From the NCBI GenBank assembly GCA_026645735.1, contig JAPKMT010000029.1, positions 1 to 42,863 of the forward strand: DNA of 42,863 nucleotides, given 5' to 3'. The notes under the pieces were generated by a model that saw only the letters and a program-made list of their open reading frames with translations, did not search any database and was not told where the DNA came from. Positions 33,960-42,832 of this stretch are shown in pieces. The translations under genes were made by a program, and so were the position numbers. Numbering within the stretch: position 1 is the first letter of the stretch; every line of letters begins with the position of its first letter. Source of the DNA: Flexilinea sp. Its GTDB lineage: Bacteria > Chloroflexota > Anaerolineae > Anaerolineales > Anaerolineaceae.

Positions 33960-35217
33960 AATATTTTCCTCCCAGACTTTGAAAATCCCTAAAGAAATTT
34001 GGGTAACTTTTTCGGACAGAATCTGATCCAAGTATCGTAACTTGCATTTTACATAAAATACTGGCAATCGCAGCAGACATTACGATCCTGTGGTCACGAA
34101 ACCCATCCACTTCTCCCCCGGAAAGGCTGCCGCACCCTGTAATCGCCAATCCATCTGTTGTGATTCGGACATTCCCTCCCAGTCGGTTAATGCATTCGGA
34201 AATGGCAGTCAGCCGGTCGCTTTCTTTCAATTTCAGTCTTAATGCATTCCGAATAACCGTTTCCCCTCTGGCTGCACAAGAGGCTATTGCCAGAATCGGT
34301 ACGATATCCGGATACTCTGAAGCATCAATCTCAATCCCGGTTAACGCTCCGGGAAACACGTCAATTTTCTCCTGGTCTGACTGAATCCTGGCACCAAAAA
34401 GCTGAAGCAAAGACAAAATTGTGCGGTCAGGCTGAACACTTGTAAGGGACAATCCGGTAAGAGAAACTGGGTTGCCAATCGCTCCTGAAGTCAGGAAGAA
34501 AGAAGCATTGGACCAATCCCCTTCTGTCCTCACAAAACCGGGAGATTGGTAGCGTTGCCCGCCACGAATCCGATAAACCCCATCGCTGGTTTCAATCCGG
34601 ATGCCAAAATTTGAAAGTGATTTTATCGTCATGTCAATATAAGCCGCAGATTGAAGAGACGAGAGGATTCGAATTTCACTGTCCCCATCCAATAAAGGCA
34701 AAGCAAATAACAATCCGGAAAAGAATTGGGAACTGATATCGCCACGTAGTTCAAATGAACCGCTTTTTAATCCACCCCGCAATATGACAGGCAGTTTTGG
34801 AGATGAAAAGGTACATCCATTGGCTTCCATCTGCTCCCGCAACGGAGAGATCGGTCGTTCCGGCAGCCTGCCTGTTCCGGTCAGCGTTGTATTTTTACAA
34901 ACAACCGCTGCTACCGGCAGCAGAAACCGCAGCGTCGATCCACTTTCTGAACAATTCAAAACAGCCGAATCCGGTATATGGTCCCAAACAGGAAAAACTT
35001 GCCAGGTACCTTGATCTTCAGCAGATTCATTGATCACAGCTCCCATGTTTCGCAGACAATCCATCGTGGCCAGGATATCCTCATTCAGTCCCCCAATAAA
35101 AATGGTGGTAGGCTCATGGCTCAATGCTGCACAGATTAACAAACGGTGAGCATCTGACTTGGATGGTATTGCGCTTAATGTCCCAGACAGAGGTGAAGGA
35201 ATGATTTGGATATTCAT
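33949..35217 (-). CDS. aroA: 3-phosphoshikimate 1-carboxyvinyltransferase (EPSP synthase)
   Basis: A 422-aa two-domain enzyme that joins phosphoenolpyruvate to shikimate 3-phosphate. Visible blocks are the N-terminal PSKSDAHRLLICAAL (binding Lys), LNCSESGSTLRFLLPVAA, LPERPISPL, ISSQFFSGLLFALPLL, ALRLKESDRLTAI and DHRIVMSAAIA. Length is normal. The 5' end lies 6 bases after aroB and the 3' end overlaps aroC. Confidence 0.96.
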   Translation of the reverse strand: MNIQIIPSPLSGTLSAIPSKSDAHRLLICAALSHEPTTIFIGGLNEDILATMDCLRNMGAVINESAEDQGTWQVFPVWDHIPDSAVLNCSESGSTLRFLLPVAAVVCKNTTLTGTGRLPERPISPLREQMEANGCTFSSPKLPVILRGGLKSGSFELRGDISSQFFSGLLFALPLLDGDSEIRILSSLQSAAYIDMTIKSLSNFGIRIETSDGVYRIRGGQRYQSPGFVRTEGDWSNASFFLTSGAIGNPVSLTGLSLTSVQPDRTILSLLQLFGARIQSDQEKIDVFPGALTGIEIDASEYPDIVPILAIASCAARGETVIRNALRLKLKESDRLTAISECINRLGGNVRITTDGLAITGCGSLSGGEVDGFRDHRIVMSAAIASILCKMQVTILGSDSVRKSYPNFFRDFQSLGGKYYVL

Positions 35218-35223
35218 TCTGAA

Positions 35224-36288
35224 TTATTCCTTCCTGATTCCGTTATTCACAATTTCTTCCAGATCATCCAGATCAACAGAATGCAAAAAACAGTGCCCGA
35301 TTCTTTCCGGAAAAACCAGCTGGATCCAATCACCTGACCTTTTCTTATCCTGCATGGCTGCTCTGACAATCACATCAGCAGTATAGGAACAATCGGTTGG
35401 CAGCTGATACATTTCAAGGAGGGCTTTTAATGGTTCGACGACTGGTTCCTGACAGAATCCCATTTTTTGTGCTGCCCTCGCTGCTATCATCATACCGATT
35501 GCTATAGATTGCCCATGAGAAAACGAATAATTACTGCATTTTTCAATGGCGTGCCCAAATGTATGACCAAAATTTAATAACTGGCGAATCCCTGTATCCC
35601 GAGTGTCTCTGGCAACAAAATCCGCTTTAATCGTGATGTTTTGCAGGATGATATCCTCCCAATTATTCTCCGGATGAGCCTTCTGTAAGCGGATGAACAA
35701 CGTTTGATCAGCGATCATTGCATGTTTGATCATCTCAGCGATCCCCTCCGAAAAGACATCCGGAGGAAGTGTCGAAAAAGTCAGCGGATCGCACAGAACC
35801 ATTGAGGGCTGCCAAAATGCTCCTGCCAAATTTTTACCCGCTGATAAATTCACTGCTGTCTTGCCGCCTATTGAAGAATCCACTGCAGCCAATATCGTTG
35901 TCGGAACCTGAAGAAATCGGATGCCGCGCAAGTATACAGCAGCCGCAAAACCAGCCATATCCCCGCAAATACCGCCTCCAAGCGCCAGGATCAAATCACT
36001 GCGAGTCATTTGTTGTTCAGCTAAAAAGTTCAAAATTTGATGAACTGTCTGAAGATTTTTACTTTCTTCGCCGGGTTTAAAAATGAATTTCGCCGTGGTT
36101 ATTGTCGCTTTTTGCAGTGATTCCATGACAATATCCGCATAAATCCGGTCAACATTTAAATCAGTTATGACCGCAACTTTTTTTGCAAACATCGAAGCAT
36201 GAATCAGATTCCCGATGCGACCCAGCAATCCAGAATCAATAATCACATCATAATTTCCGCCGGATGAGTTGACCTGAAATTTTTTCAT
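35224..36288 (-). CDS. aroB: 3-dehydroquinate synthase
   Basis: A 354-aa NAD- and metal-dependent cyclase for the second shikimate step. Family blocks are GEESKNLQTVHQIL, ALGGGICGDMAGFAAAVYLRG, QVPTTILAAVDSSIGGKTAVN, the metal-site region ISEG-like FSEGIAEMIKHAMI, and LLNFGHTFGHAIEKCS plus SHGQSIAIGM. Its ATG overlaps the tyrA stop (ATGA). Confidence 0.96.
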   Translation of the reverse strand: MKKFQVNSSGGNYDVIIDSGLLGRIGNLIHASMFAKKVAVITDLNVDRIYADIVMESLQKATITTAKFIFKPGEESKNLQTVHQILNFLAEQQMTRSDLILALGGGICGDMAGFAAAVYLRGIRFLQVPTTILAAVDSSIGGKTAVNLSAGKNLAGAFWQPSMVLCDPLTFSTLPPDVFSEGIAEMIKHAMIADQTLFIRLQKAHPENNWEDIILQNITIKADFVARDTRDTGIRQLLNFGHTFGHAIEKCSNYSFSHGQSIAIGMMIAARAAQKMGFCQEPVVEPLKALLEMYQLPTDCSYTADVIVRAAMQDKKRSGDWIQLVFPERIGHCFLHSVDLDDLEEIVNNGIRKE

Positions 36289-37139
36289 TTTTCTTCAACC
36301 ATTTCTCCGTCAATGACTGCTTTTCTTTCCCGTCCTTCTTTCAATAATTCATACAGTTTTTCGCGATTACCGGTACGGATTGCATCTGCGTATTCCTCTA
36401 GATGTTGAATCAACAATTCAATTTCATTGGAAAGATGCTTCGGATTATCAAGAAACAACTCAGTCCACATTTTTTCATTCAATTTCGCCACGCGAGTCAT
36501 ATCTTTAAAACTTCCGGCAGAAAATCCGATGTGATCCAACGCCGTCGGACTCTTGATATAAGCACTGGAAACCACATGGGCCAACTGTGAAGTAAAAGCG
36601 ATCATTCGATCATGCTCTTCAGGAGTCGAAATCTGGATGTAACTGAAACCGATTTCTCTGCATAGTTCTTTTACGGATTGCACTGTTTCAATTCGCGTTC
36701 CATGAAAAGGAACTAAAATCATGGATGCATTTTCAAATAAAGATCCCATCGAATGTGAAAAACCGGAGAATTCCCTTCCCGCCATAGGATGTGCACCGAT
36801 ATAAATGAAATGATTCTTATGAGCTATCTCCAAGAGAGCCGGACAAACTGCCTCTTTGACTCCGCACAGATCCAACACCAGGCCATCCCGCTTAAAATAT
36901 GCTGCATTCTTTCTGGCAAATTCGATCGTATCACCTGGATACATAGCAAGGAAAACAATGTCACAATCCTTCATGGTTTCAATCGTCAGTTCTTCATCAA
37001 TCGCTTCCAGCAGACGTGCTTTGCATACAACCGATTCGATAATATCCATGCCCAGAACGGTATGTTCCGTATGTGTCTTGATCGCTTTCGCCATGGATCC
37101 GCCTATCAGACCAAGTCCTATCACCCCAATTTTCATCAT
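36285..37139 (-). CDS. tyrA: Prephenate dehydrogenase
   Basis: A 284-aa NAD(P)-dependent dehydrogenase making 4-hydroxyphenylpyruvate for tyrosine. It has the nucleotide loop GVIGLGLIGGSMAKAI, DLCGVKEAV, GAHPMAGREFSGF with the active-site His, and FTSQLAHVVSSAYI. There is no fused chorismate mutase or ACT domain, so feedback control probably acts elsewhere. Arogenate use cannot be excluded. It lies 37 bases after the DAHP synthase gene. Confidence 0.93.
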   Translation of the reverse strand: MMKIGVIGLGLIGGSMAKAIKTHTEHTVLGMDIIESVVCKARLLEAIDEELTIETMKDCDIVFLAMYPGDTIEFARKNAAYFKRDGLVLDLCGVKEAVCPALLEIAHKNHFIYIGAHPMAGREFSGFSHSMGSLFENASMILVPFHGTRIETVQSVKELCREIGFSYIQISTPEEHDRMIAFTSQLAHVVSSAYIKSPTALDHIGFSAGSFKDMTRVAKLNEKMWTELFLDNPKHLSNEIELLIQHLEEYADAIRTGNREKLYELLKEGRERKAVIDGEMVEEK

Positions 37140-37176
37140 TCCTCCAAGGTTCGCTTCAACTGAAGCAGATTTTCAA

Positions 37177-38187
37177 TTACCAGTGAAACGCAAATGGTAC
37201 AATCTGGCGGACACACTCTGATACATCGAGAAATGCTTCCGGGGTCAACGATTGTTTGCCATCAGAAAGCGCATGCGGAGGATCATTATGGACCTCAATC
37301 ATCAATCCATCTACACCACAAGCCACGGCTGCCATTGCCATCGGCTTCACCAGTTTTGATAAACCAGTTGCATGGCTTGGATCAACGATCACTGGCAAGT
37401 GGCTCATTTGTTTTAAGAGCGGTACTGCTGATAAATCCAACGTATTCCGTGTGGCAGTTTCAAAAGTCCGAATCCCGCGTTCACAAAGCATGACTTTTTC
37501 ATTTCCACTTGCCATGATATATTCGGCGCTCATAAGGAATTCCTCCAGAGTATTTGCCAATCCGCGTTTAAGCAAAATCGGTTTTCCGGAACGTCCCATT
37601 TCTTTCAGAAGCTCAAAATTTTGCATATTACGGGCACCGATTTGAATAATATCAATCTCATCAAAAAGTGGAAGCTGCGTGATATTCATAATCTCGGTCA
37701 CAATCGGGAGGCCTGTTTCCTTTTTTGCTTCCAGCAGCAGATCAATGCCTTGTCCGCCCAAACCTTGAAATGCATAAGGAGATGTTCTGGGTTTGAAGGC
37801 TCCCCCGCGCAGAATGGTAGCCCCGGATTCCTTGACGCTTTTTGCAATAAAACAAATCTGATCGCGTGTTTCGACTGAACAGGGACCAGCGAAAATCTGC
37901 ATGGAACCATCGCCAATTTTCAAGCCGTTTTCAAGTTCGATGATGGTATTGTCCGGATGAAACTTGCGATTTGCATTTTTATACGGTTCCTGAATGCGTT
38001 TCACATCTTCCACAATATCCAATGCCCGAATCAAGTCAATATCAACGGATGAGGTATCGCCAATCAAGCCCAATATCATATGGGCTGCGCCTACGCTAAT
38101 GTGAACGTCCAGATTCATGCTTTTCAGCCATTGAATCAAGTTTTCCAATTGCCTTTTTTCTGGATTATTCTTTAGAATAACTATCAT
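37177..38187 (-). CDS. aroF: DAHP synthase, type I-beta with N-terminal regulatory domain
   Basis: A 336-aa first enzyme of the pathway, condensing PEP and erythrose 4-phosphate. The N-terminal about 70 residues (VILKNNPEKRQLENLIQWLK) form a ferredoxin-like domain as in the Thermotoga enzyme, where it mediates Phe/Tyr inhibition. The barrel shows IFAGPCSVET, GATILRGGAFKPRTSPYAFQ, QIGARNMQNFELLKE, PILLKRGL, LCERGIRTF, VIVDPSHATG and MIEVHNDP. GGAGG precedes the ATG. First structural gene behind the Phe/Tyr attenuator. Confidence 0.95.
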   Translation of the reverse strand: MIVILKNNPEKRQLENLIQWLKSMNLDVHISVGAAHMILGLIGDTSSVDIDLIRALDIVEDVKRIQEPYKNANRKFHPDNTIIELENGLKIGDGSMQIFAGPCSVETRDQICFIAKSVKESGATILRGGAFKPRTSPYAFQGLGGQGIDLLLEAKKETGLPIVTEIMNITQLPLFDEIDIIQIGARNMQNFELLKEMGRSGKPILLKRGLANTLEEFLMSAEYIMASGNEKVMLCERGIRTFETATRNTLDLSAVPLLKQMSHLPVIVDPSHATGLSKLVKPMAMAAVACGVDGLMIEVHNDPPHALSDGKQSLTPEAFLDVSECVRQIVPFAFHW

Positions 38188-38209
38188 AATAAGACCTCCG
38201 ATGCAGGAT

Positions 38210-38250
38210 AAAAAAAAGGAGCTCCGCTGTGAATTTCACTGTGGAGCTCC
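38210..38250 (-). terminator. Attenuator terminator of the aro operon
   Basis: Read on the minus strand, GGAGCTCC (38250-38243) pairs with GGAGCTCC (38225-38218). Inside, GTG pairs with CAC after a small internal loop. A run of eight Us follows (38217-38210). It starts 22 bases after the leader-peptide stop and ends about 20 bases before the aroF start. Confidence 0.88.
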
Positions 38251-38305
38251 TTTAAGTTTCTTATAATTCTTTTTATTGCTCAGGATACCGACATACAGTA
38301 AAATT
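38232..38305 (-). promoter_or_regulatory. Predicted antiterminator helix
   Basis: On the minus-strand RNA, AAUUUUACUGU (38305-38295, leader codons 27-30) can pair with ACAGUGAAAUU (38242-38232). This makes 11 continuous pairs with one G-U. The second strand is the inner part of the terminator hairpin, so the two folds compete. Confidence 0.7.
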
Positions 38306-38383
38306 CAAATAAGCTTTGCGAGCATAATAATACGCAAAGCCAAAAAAGAAAAAATAAAAACTAAAGAATTTTACAGTATCCAT
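38273..38383 (-). CDS. Phe/Tyr-rich leader peptide of the aro operon
   Basis: A 36-codon frame with AAGGA 6 bases before the ATG. The peptide begins MDTVK, then FFSFYFFFFGFAYYY (residues 6-20), and ends YPEQ. It contains 9 Phe and 6 Tyr codons, 15 of 36. Seven Phe and one Tyr fall in residues 6-14. Between its stop and aroF stands a rho-independent terminator. This is the architecture of amino-acid attenuators such as enterobacterial pheA and trp leaders. Shortage of charged tRNA-Phe or tRNA-Tyr should stall the ribosome and allow read-through. Confidence 0.88.
   Translation of the reverse strand: MDTVKFFSFYFFFFGFAYYYARKAYLNFTVCRYPEQ
38313..38340 (-). promoter_or_regulatory. Pause hairpin within the leader
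   Basis: GCTTTGCG (38340-38333) pairs perfectly with CGCAAAGC (38320-38313). The 12-base loop contains the three consecutive Tyr codons. It corresponds to the 1:2 hairpin of classical attenuators, and a ribosome stalled at the Phe/Tyr codons would melt it. Confidence 0.75.
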
Positions 38384-38400
38384 TTTGTATCCTTGCAAGG

Positions 38401-38429
38401 ATCATAGCATGTCCGTTAAGTTTTGTAAA
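38401..38429 (-). promoter_or_regulatory. aro operon promoter
   Basis: TTTACA (38429-38424), a 17-base spacer and TATGAT (38406-38401). Transcription would begin near 38394, so the leader's ribosome site lies at the very 5' end of the RNA. Confidence 0.7.
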
Positions 38430-38597
38430 GGTATTCAAAGAAAATACTGATTTTCAAATAAAACCTGTATTTTTATGTTTTTATTGTTCTTGAACTTATG
38501 GCACCAGGTATTGAAATTTAATATCAAAGATTACTCCCTCATTTTTCGAAGAAACGATTTATGACAGGAAGGAAATTCAAGCCATCCAATCTGAAGT

Positions 38598-38627
38598 TTG
38601 GGAAAACCAGAATCCAGCGGTTATATT
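38598..38627 (+). promoter_or_regulatory. Possible promoter of the amidohydrolase gene
   Basis: TTGGGA (38598-38603), an 18-base spacer and TATATT (38622-38627) lie 47 bases before the start codon. The bases between 38430 and 38597 show nothing else I can name. Confidence 0.45.
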
Positions 38628-38673
38628 GTAATTTTTACATAAAAAAAATTGCCGGTTTCAACAGGAGGAATCA

Positions 38674-39873
38674 ATGTCGGACACTTTACAAAATCTGCAG
38701 GAATACAGCAAGAACCTGAAAATCATTAACACGCATTGCCATCATCTGCCAGATCGAGAGCATCAACACATCGGTTTGGATTTTATTTTAGACAGATCCT
38801 ACGTTTCCTGGTGCAAAGTGGATCCAGGAGATACATCCGAGAAAAAAAATGAATTTATCCGGCTTGTCCGAATGAACGCATATTTTCATTGGCTTGAAAA
38901 AGCGCTTCAAGAACTTTGCTGTATCCCGCAGAATTTAACTATCAAAAACTGGTCGGAATTTGATGAAAAAATCAAAATGTTACACCAGGATGAAAATTAT
39001 CATTTGGAAATTTTAAAAAATCGCTGCGGTTATGAAAAAGTAATCTTAGATCCATATTGGAATCCAGGATCTGATGAAGGCCATCCGGGTTTTTTTACTC
39101 CGACATACCGCATTAATATGTTTCTGTATGGATTTAATAAACAGGCGAAAGATCACAACGGCAACAATCCATTCGACGTGTACCAATGGCAAACCAATCT
39201 GACGTTTGATGAATTTCTGGCAAAGATGAAAGAGCAGATCATTCAACATATTCAATCAGGATGTGTGGCAATTAAATCCGCGCTGGCATATGACCGTGGA
39301 CTCGACTTTATTGAAACAAAAAAAGAAAATGCACTCAAAGGGTTTATGAATCCACAAGCAGATGCATCGGACATTAAAGCATTCCAAGATTATGTCTTTT
39401 ATGAAATATGCAGTATTGCAGCCGAGTATAACGTGCCTCTTCAATGTCACACCGGTCTTGGACAACTGGAAAAAAGCAACGCCATGCAGATGCAGGAAGT
39501 CATCTGTAAAAATCCGGAAACCCGATTTGTCCTTTTTCACGGCAGTTATCCCTGGATTCAGGATATTTGCGCATTAATCCACAACCATCCCAATGTCTAT
39601 GCGGATATCTGCTGGCTGCCTATTATTTCCGGGAACGCCTGCGAAAATCTCCTGAAAGAGTTGATCGAAGTCGGGACAACTGACCGGATCACCTGGGGAT
39701 GTGATACCTGGACCAGTGAAGAAAGTTTTGGGGCGATGTTGGCAGCAAAACAAATTGTTTCAAAAGTTTTCGCTGGGTATACAGACAGCTGCTATTTATC
39801 ATTGGCAGACGCACAGGATTTTATCCAGCAAATTTTTTATGGGAATGCAAAAAAGTTGTACTACAAATCATGA
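38674..39873 (+). CDS. Amidohydrolase-family protein (Amidohydro_2-like)
   Basis: A 399-aa metal-dependent hydrolase barrel. The first metal motif is NTHCHH (H21, H23). Further on are IKSALAYDRG (Lys region), PLQCHTGLGQLE with a His, RFVLFHGSYPW with a His, and WGCDTWTSEES with the conserved Asp after the last strand. This is the layout of Amidohydro_2 and uronate-isomerase relatives, but the substrate is not evident. GGAGGAA precedes the ATG. Its 3' end overlaps the convergent ACT-domain gene by 13 bases. Confidence 0.85.
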   Translation: MSDTLQNLQEYSKNLKIINTHCHHLPDREHQHIGLDFILDRSYVSWCKVDPGDTSEKKNEFIRLVRMNAYFHWLEKALQELCCIPQNLTIKNWSEFDEKIKMLHQDENYHLEILKNRCGYEKVILDPYWNPGSDEGHPGFFTPTYRINMFLYGFNKQAKDHNGNNPFDVYQWQTNLTFDEFLAKMKEQIIQHIQSGCVAIKSALAYDRGLDFIETKKENALKGFMNPQADASDIKAFQDYVFYEICSIAAEYNVPLQCHTGLGQLEKSNAMQMQEVICKNPETRFVLFHGSYPWIQDICALIHNHPNVYADICWLPIISGNACENLLKELIEVGTTDRITWGCDTWTSEESFGAMLAAKQIVSKVFAGYTDSCYLSLADAQDFIQQIFYGNAKKLYYKS

Positions 39874-40283
39874 GATTCATCTGAGAATCGATATCCCTGT
39901 TCAACCAGCGCTTTTGCGGCATATTCGAGATGCTCTTTTTTTATCAGAAAATAATCCGTATTGAATGTTGACACTACGAAGATTCCGATTTTAAGGTTTG
40001 CGAGTATATCAGCGATTCGTGCAATAATACCGATTTCAGAAAAATCCAGTTTACCGCATATGCGGATGCAAGACCATCCATCATCACGTTCAATCCAGTT
40101 GTGAGGCATTGATTCCGATTTGCAGACAATAGATATCTCCTCGTCGGTATATCCGATAAACATCGGAATTTGATGAAATTGAATCTCAGAAAAATCCCGG
40201 ATTTTACAGATTGAAAATTGATCTTTTAATTGTTCTAAAAGCACGGTTCTTACTCCGGATCTTGGATTTTCAACAATTCGCAA
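39861..40283 (-). CDS. ACT-domain protein (ACT_7/CASTOR-like)
   Basis: A 140-aa protein with tandem ACT-like folds. The pattern FIGYTDEEISIVCKSESMP, then a WSCIRICGKLDFSEIGIIARIADIL block and IFVVSTFNTDYFLIKKEHL, is that of the ACT_7/CASTOR family, which binds small ligands, often amino acids. The start is a TTG at 40283 with no good ribosome site; there is no better start without losing the family N-terminus. It lies 30 bases after the diguanylate cyclase gene and may be translated from that message. A ligand-sensing role is inference. Confidence 0.8.
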   Translation of the reverse strand: MRIVENPRSGVRTVLLEQLKDQFSICKIRDFSEIQFHQIPMFIGYTDEEISIVCKSESMPHNWIERDDGWSCIRICGKLDFSEIGIIARIADILANLKIGIFVVSTFNTDYFLIKKEHLEYAAKALVEQGYRFSDESHDL

Positions 40284-40313
40284 TTTTGTCGAATCTTTTA
40301 CCCAAATAAAAAA

Positions 40314-42311
40314 TTACTTTGTTTCTTCAGATTCGGAATCAGTTTTTTCCTGGTCAGTTTCTTCGACTGGCTGTGGTTCCAAGACAACGGCCGTTGTACT
40401 TTCTGCTTCCCCATCATAAACAAAACAACGATTTTTACCAAATCGTTTAGCATGGTATAAAGCTGAATCAGCCTTCTGATACAATTCGTGGAATGTATCG
40501 CCGTGCAGAGGAGCGAACGCAATCCCGATCGAACACGATACCTCAACAACATCCTGATGCCCCTGGAGGTACTGATTGGCGGCGATGCACAAATCTTCCG
40601 ATTTTTCCATCACAAACTGCGGTGAATTCATCTTTGGCAAAAAGATCAGAAATTCATCACCTCCCAGTCTGCAGATTGTGTCTGTTTTACGAAACTTTTT
40701 CGACAGCAAATCTGAAAACTTGACCAGCAGTTGATCACCAACCAAATGGCCCAGCGTGTCATTGACCAGTTTAAAGTTATCCATATCAATGAGCAGTACA
40801 GCATGCACTTCATTTTCCATTAATATCTGGCTGGCAGGATCCATCAAAACTTGATCAATTCGCTGAATGGCAGCCTTTCGATTATATAATCCGGTCAGGG
40901 AATCATGTTCAGCGCGAATCAACAAATCTTTTTCAACGTGTTTTTGCTGAGAAATATCTTCAATTGTACCCACCGCATGTATCGGATTCTTTTCTTCATC
41001 CAAAATGCTTGTCAATTTTATTTTGTACCATTGTGTCGTTTCATTCGCTTGTGTTGCACAGATAATACAGGATTCTGTTTCGATGCCCATGTCAATATTG
41101 CGAAAAATCTCTTTGATCAATTCACTCTCTTTTTGTGGAAGATCATCAATTTTCAGTAATTTTTGCGGAAAAACAGGATCTTGAACATCCAGGATCGTCT
41201 TAAAACCGCTCTGATCGGAAAGTGAAATCCTTTTCGTTAAAATATCATAATCAAAAATCGTATTTGCAGTCATTGAGGCAGCAATACGAAATCGCTGTTC
41301 ACTGAAAATCAGTTCGCGATTCGTAGAAGAAATGCGCTTTTGAAAAATGTGTTTGCAAACTACTGTCGATAAGAAGAATAAAAACAGAAATCCGATGATT
41401 TTGGTTGTCAGCGCCATCACCATTTGATTGACTGATGAGGAGGTGTTTACCAAATCCGTCTTCCTGATCGTTGTTACGGCATACCATTGGTTGAACCCGA
41501 TGGGTTCATAATACAACAGATGTTGTTCCCCATCAATCAATATTTTTTCGAACCCGCTATTGCCATCGCGCATTTCCTGCTGAATTTTCGTACTGGATCC
41601 TTGATCTTCAAATTGAGCATTTTCGATATTATTCCAAAAATTTCCTGAAGCAAATAAAACATTGGTTGTCACAGGGGATAAAAGAAAACTTCCCTTCTGG
41701 TCAATCAGCGTTGTTACTTCATTTTCATTTTGCTGATCGATTGATGATATAACCGCAAATTTTTCCGGATTATAAAATCCATATAGAACACCTTGGGTTT
41801 GTTGGTTCCAATCCAAAATCGGGCTGGCAAAACTGATCATCGGTTGATTATAAAGAACAGAATACGGAGTTACATCGGAAATATTTCTCTTTCCTTGCAT
41901 GGCTTGCTGAAAGGAATCGTAGGCAGAAATATCCAAAACTGCTGTATCGGAGGAGTAAAGCCAGCCTTTAGAATCAGCATAGAATACTGCATCAAAGGAT
42001 CCCTCACGAAGCACCAGATTCAATACCTCTTTATTTTCTGCTTTCCCACTTTCAGAAAGTTCAGAATACCAAACTGCGCTATGCGAAAGTAATTCCAACG
42101 GTTGTTCTAGTTTTGATTTGAGCAAAGCCGCATTTTTTGCAGAGACTTCTTTAATATACTGTTCTGTTTCTGTTTTCTTGATTTTATTGTAATTATCTGA
42201 AAAATCTTTCAATAACAGGAATACAAATAGTATCCCAAGAATAAAAAACATGGAAATAATTATGGCCTGGTAATCTTTTGGTTGCCTGTGTTTTCTCTCG
42301 AACACACTCAT
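40314..42311 (-). CDS. Membrane diguanylate cyclase (dCache-like sensor, PAS, GGDEF)
   Basis: A 665-aa c-di-GMP synthase. I start at the ATG at 42311; a TTG one codon earlier is less likely. Helix 1 (about 18-38) and helix 2 (about 292-312) enclose a periplasmic Cache-like sensor with FDAVFYADSKGWLYSSD and SFASPILDWNQ. A PAS domain follows (EQRFRIAASM to GTIEDISQQK), then GGDEF at about 550-554 (RLGGDEFLIF) with an intact inhibitory site RKTD. The short C-terminal tail is acidic and Glu-rich. There is no EAL domain. GGGGA lies upstream of the start. Confidence 0.92.
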   Translation of the reverse strand: MSVFERKHRQPKDYQAIIISMFFILGILFVFLLLKDFSDNYNKIKKTETEQYIKEVSAKNAALLKSKLEQPLELLSHSAVWYSELSESGKAENKEVLNLVLREGSFDAVFYADSKGWLYSSDTAVLDISAYDSFQQAMQGKRNISDVTPYSVLYNQPMISFASPILDWNQQTQGVLYGFYNPEKFAVISSIDQQNENEVTTLIDQKGSFLLSPVTTNVLFASGNFWNNIENAQFEDQGSSTKIQQEMRDGNSGFEKILIDGEQHLLYYEPIGFNQWYAVTTIRKTDLVNTSSSVNQMVMALTTKIIGFLFLFFLSTVVCKHIFQKRISSTNRELIFSEQRFRIAASMTANTIFDYDILTKRISLSDQSGFKTILDVQDPVFPQKLLKIDDLPQKESELIKEIFRNIDMGIETESCIICATQANETTQWYKIKLTSILDEEKNPIHAVGTIEDISQQKHVEKDLLIRAEHDSLTGLYNRKAAIQRIDQVLMDPASQILMENEVHAVLLIDMDNFKLVNDTLGHLVGDQLLVKFSDLLSKKFRKTDTICRLGGDEFLIFLPKMNSPQFVMEKSEDLCIAANQYLQGHQDVVEVSCSIGIAFAPLHGDTFHELYQKADSALYHAKRFGKNRCFVYDGEAESTTAVVLEPQPVEETDQEKTDSESEETK

Positions 42312-42832
42312 CAAATAAAATCCCCATTAAATTTCTGAACAAAACAATTAGATCAGCAGCGCTTGTCTGTTCTTTATATTCCAATGGCAGTATTTTTTAT
42401 TTCGAAAGAAATTTATTTAGAATATATTTTCCTGTTTATAAAAAAAGTAATTCAGGTTAAGTTTATGATCATGCGAAATACCGCTAATGAAATAATGCTC
42501 ATGCATAGAATTCTGTAGTCAATTGCAAGAGGTCCGCATAATCATTGTTAAGGAATGTATTCTCTTTCTTCTTTTTTTCTGCCGATGTGGACAATTCACC
42601 ACACAAATTTTCTGATTTTAATGAATATGAATTCATCTGTGGAAGATCACTCATTGCGATATGCGGCGCAAAATCTATGAAATTTCACTTACTTGCCACA
42701 CCATCGAACTTGATGACCATCAAAACGGGAAATATTTTTTTTGATTATATTTCATATCCTTCATTTTTGTAAATATATTTTTTTATATGTAAGAGCAACA
42801 TGATAATGTCCTATAGTAGCAAAATAGAAATG
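42312..42832. other. Gene-free stretch near the right edge
   Basis: About 520 AT-rich bases after the cyclase start hold no frame with a convincing ribosome site or recognisable protein. The 75-codon frame at 42545-42772 looks like chance. ATGTCCTA occurs twice near the end (from 42806 and from 42830). Confidence 0.5.

Noticed and set aside
38188-38430. T-box riboswitch before the aro operon
   Set aside because: No T-box sequence or specifier stem was found, and the leader peptide with alternative hairpins explains the region better.
42545-42772. A 75-codon frame near the right edge
   Set aside because: No ribosome site, Phe-rich chance composition and no recognisable family.
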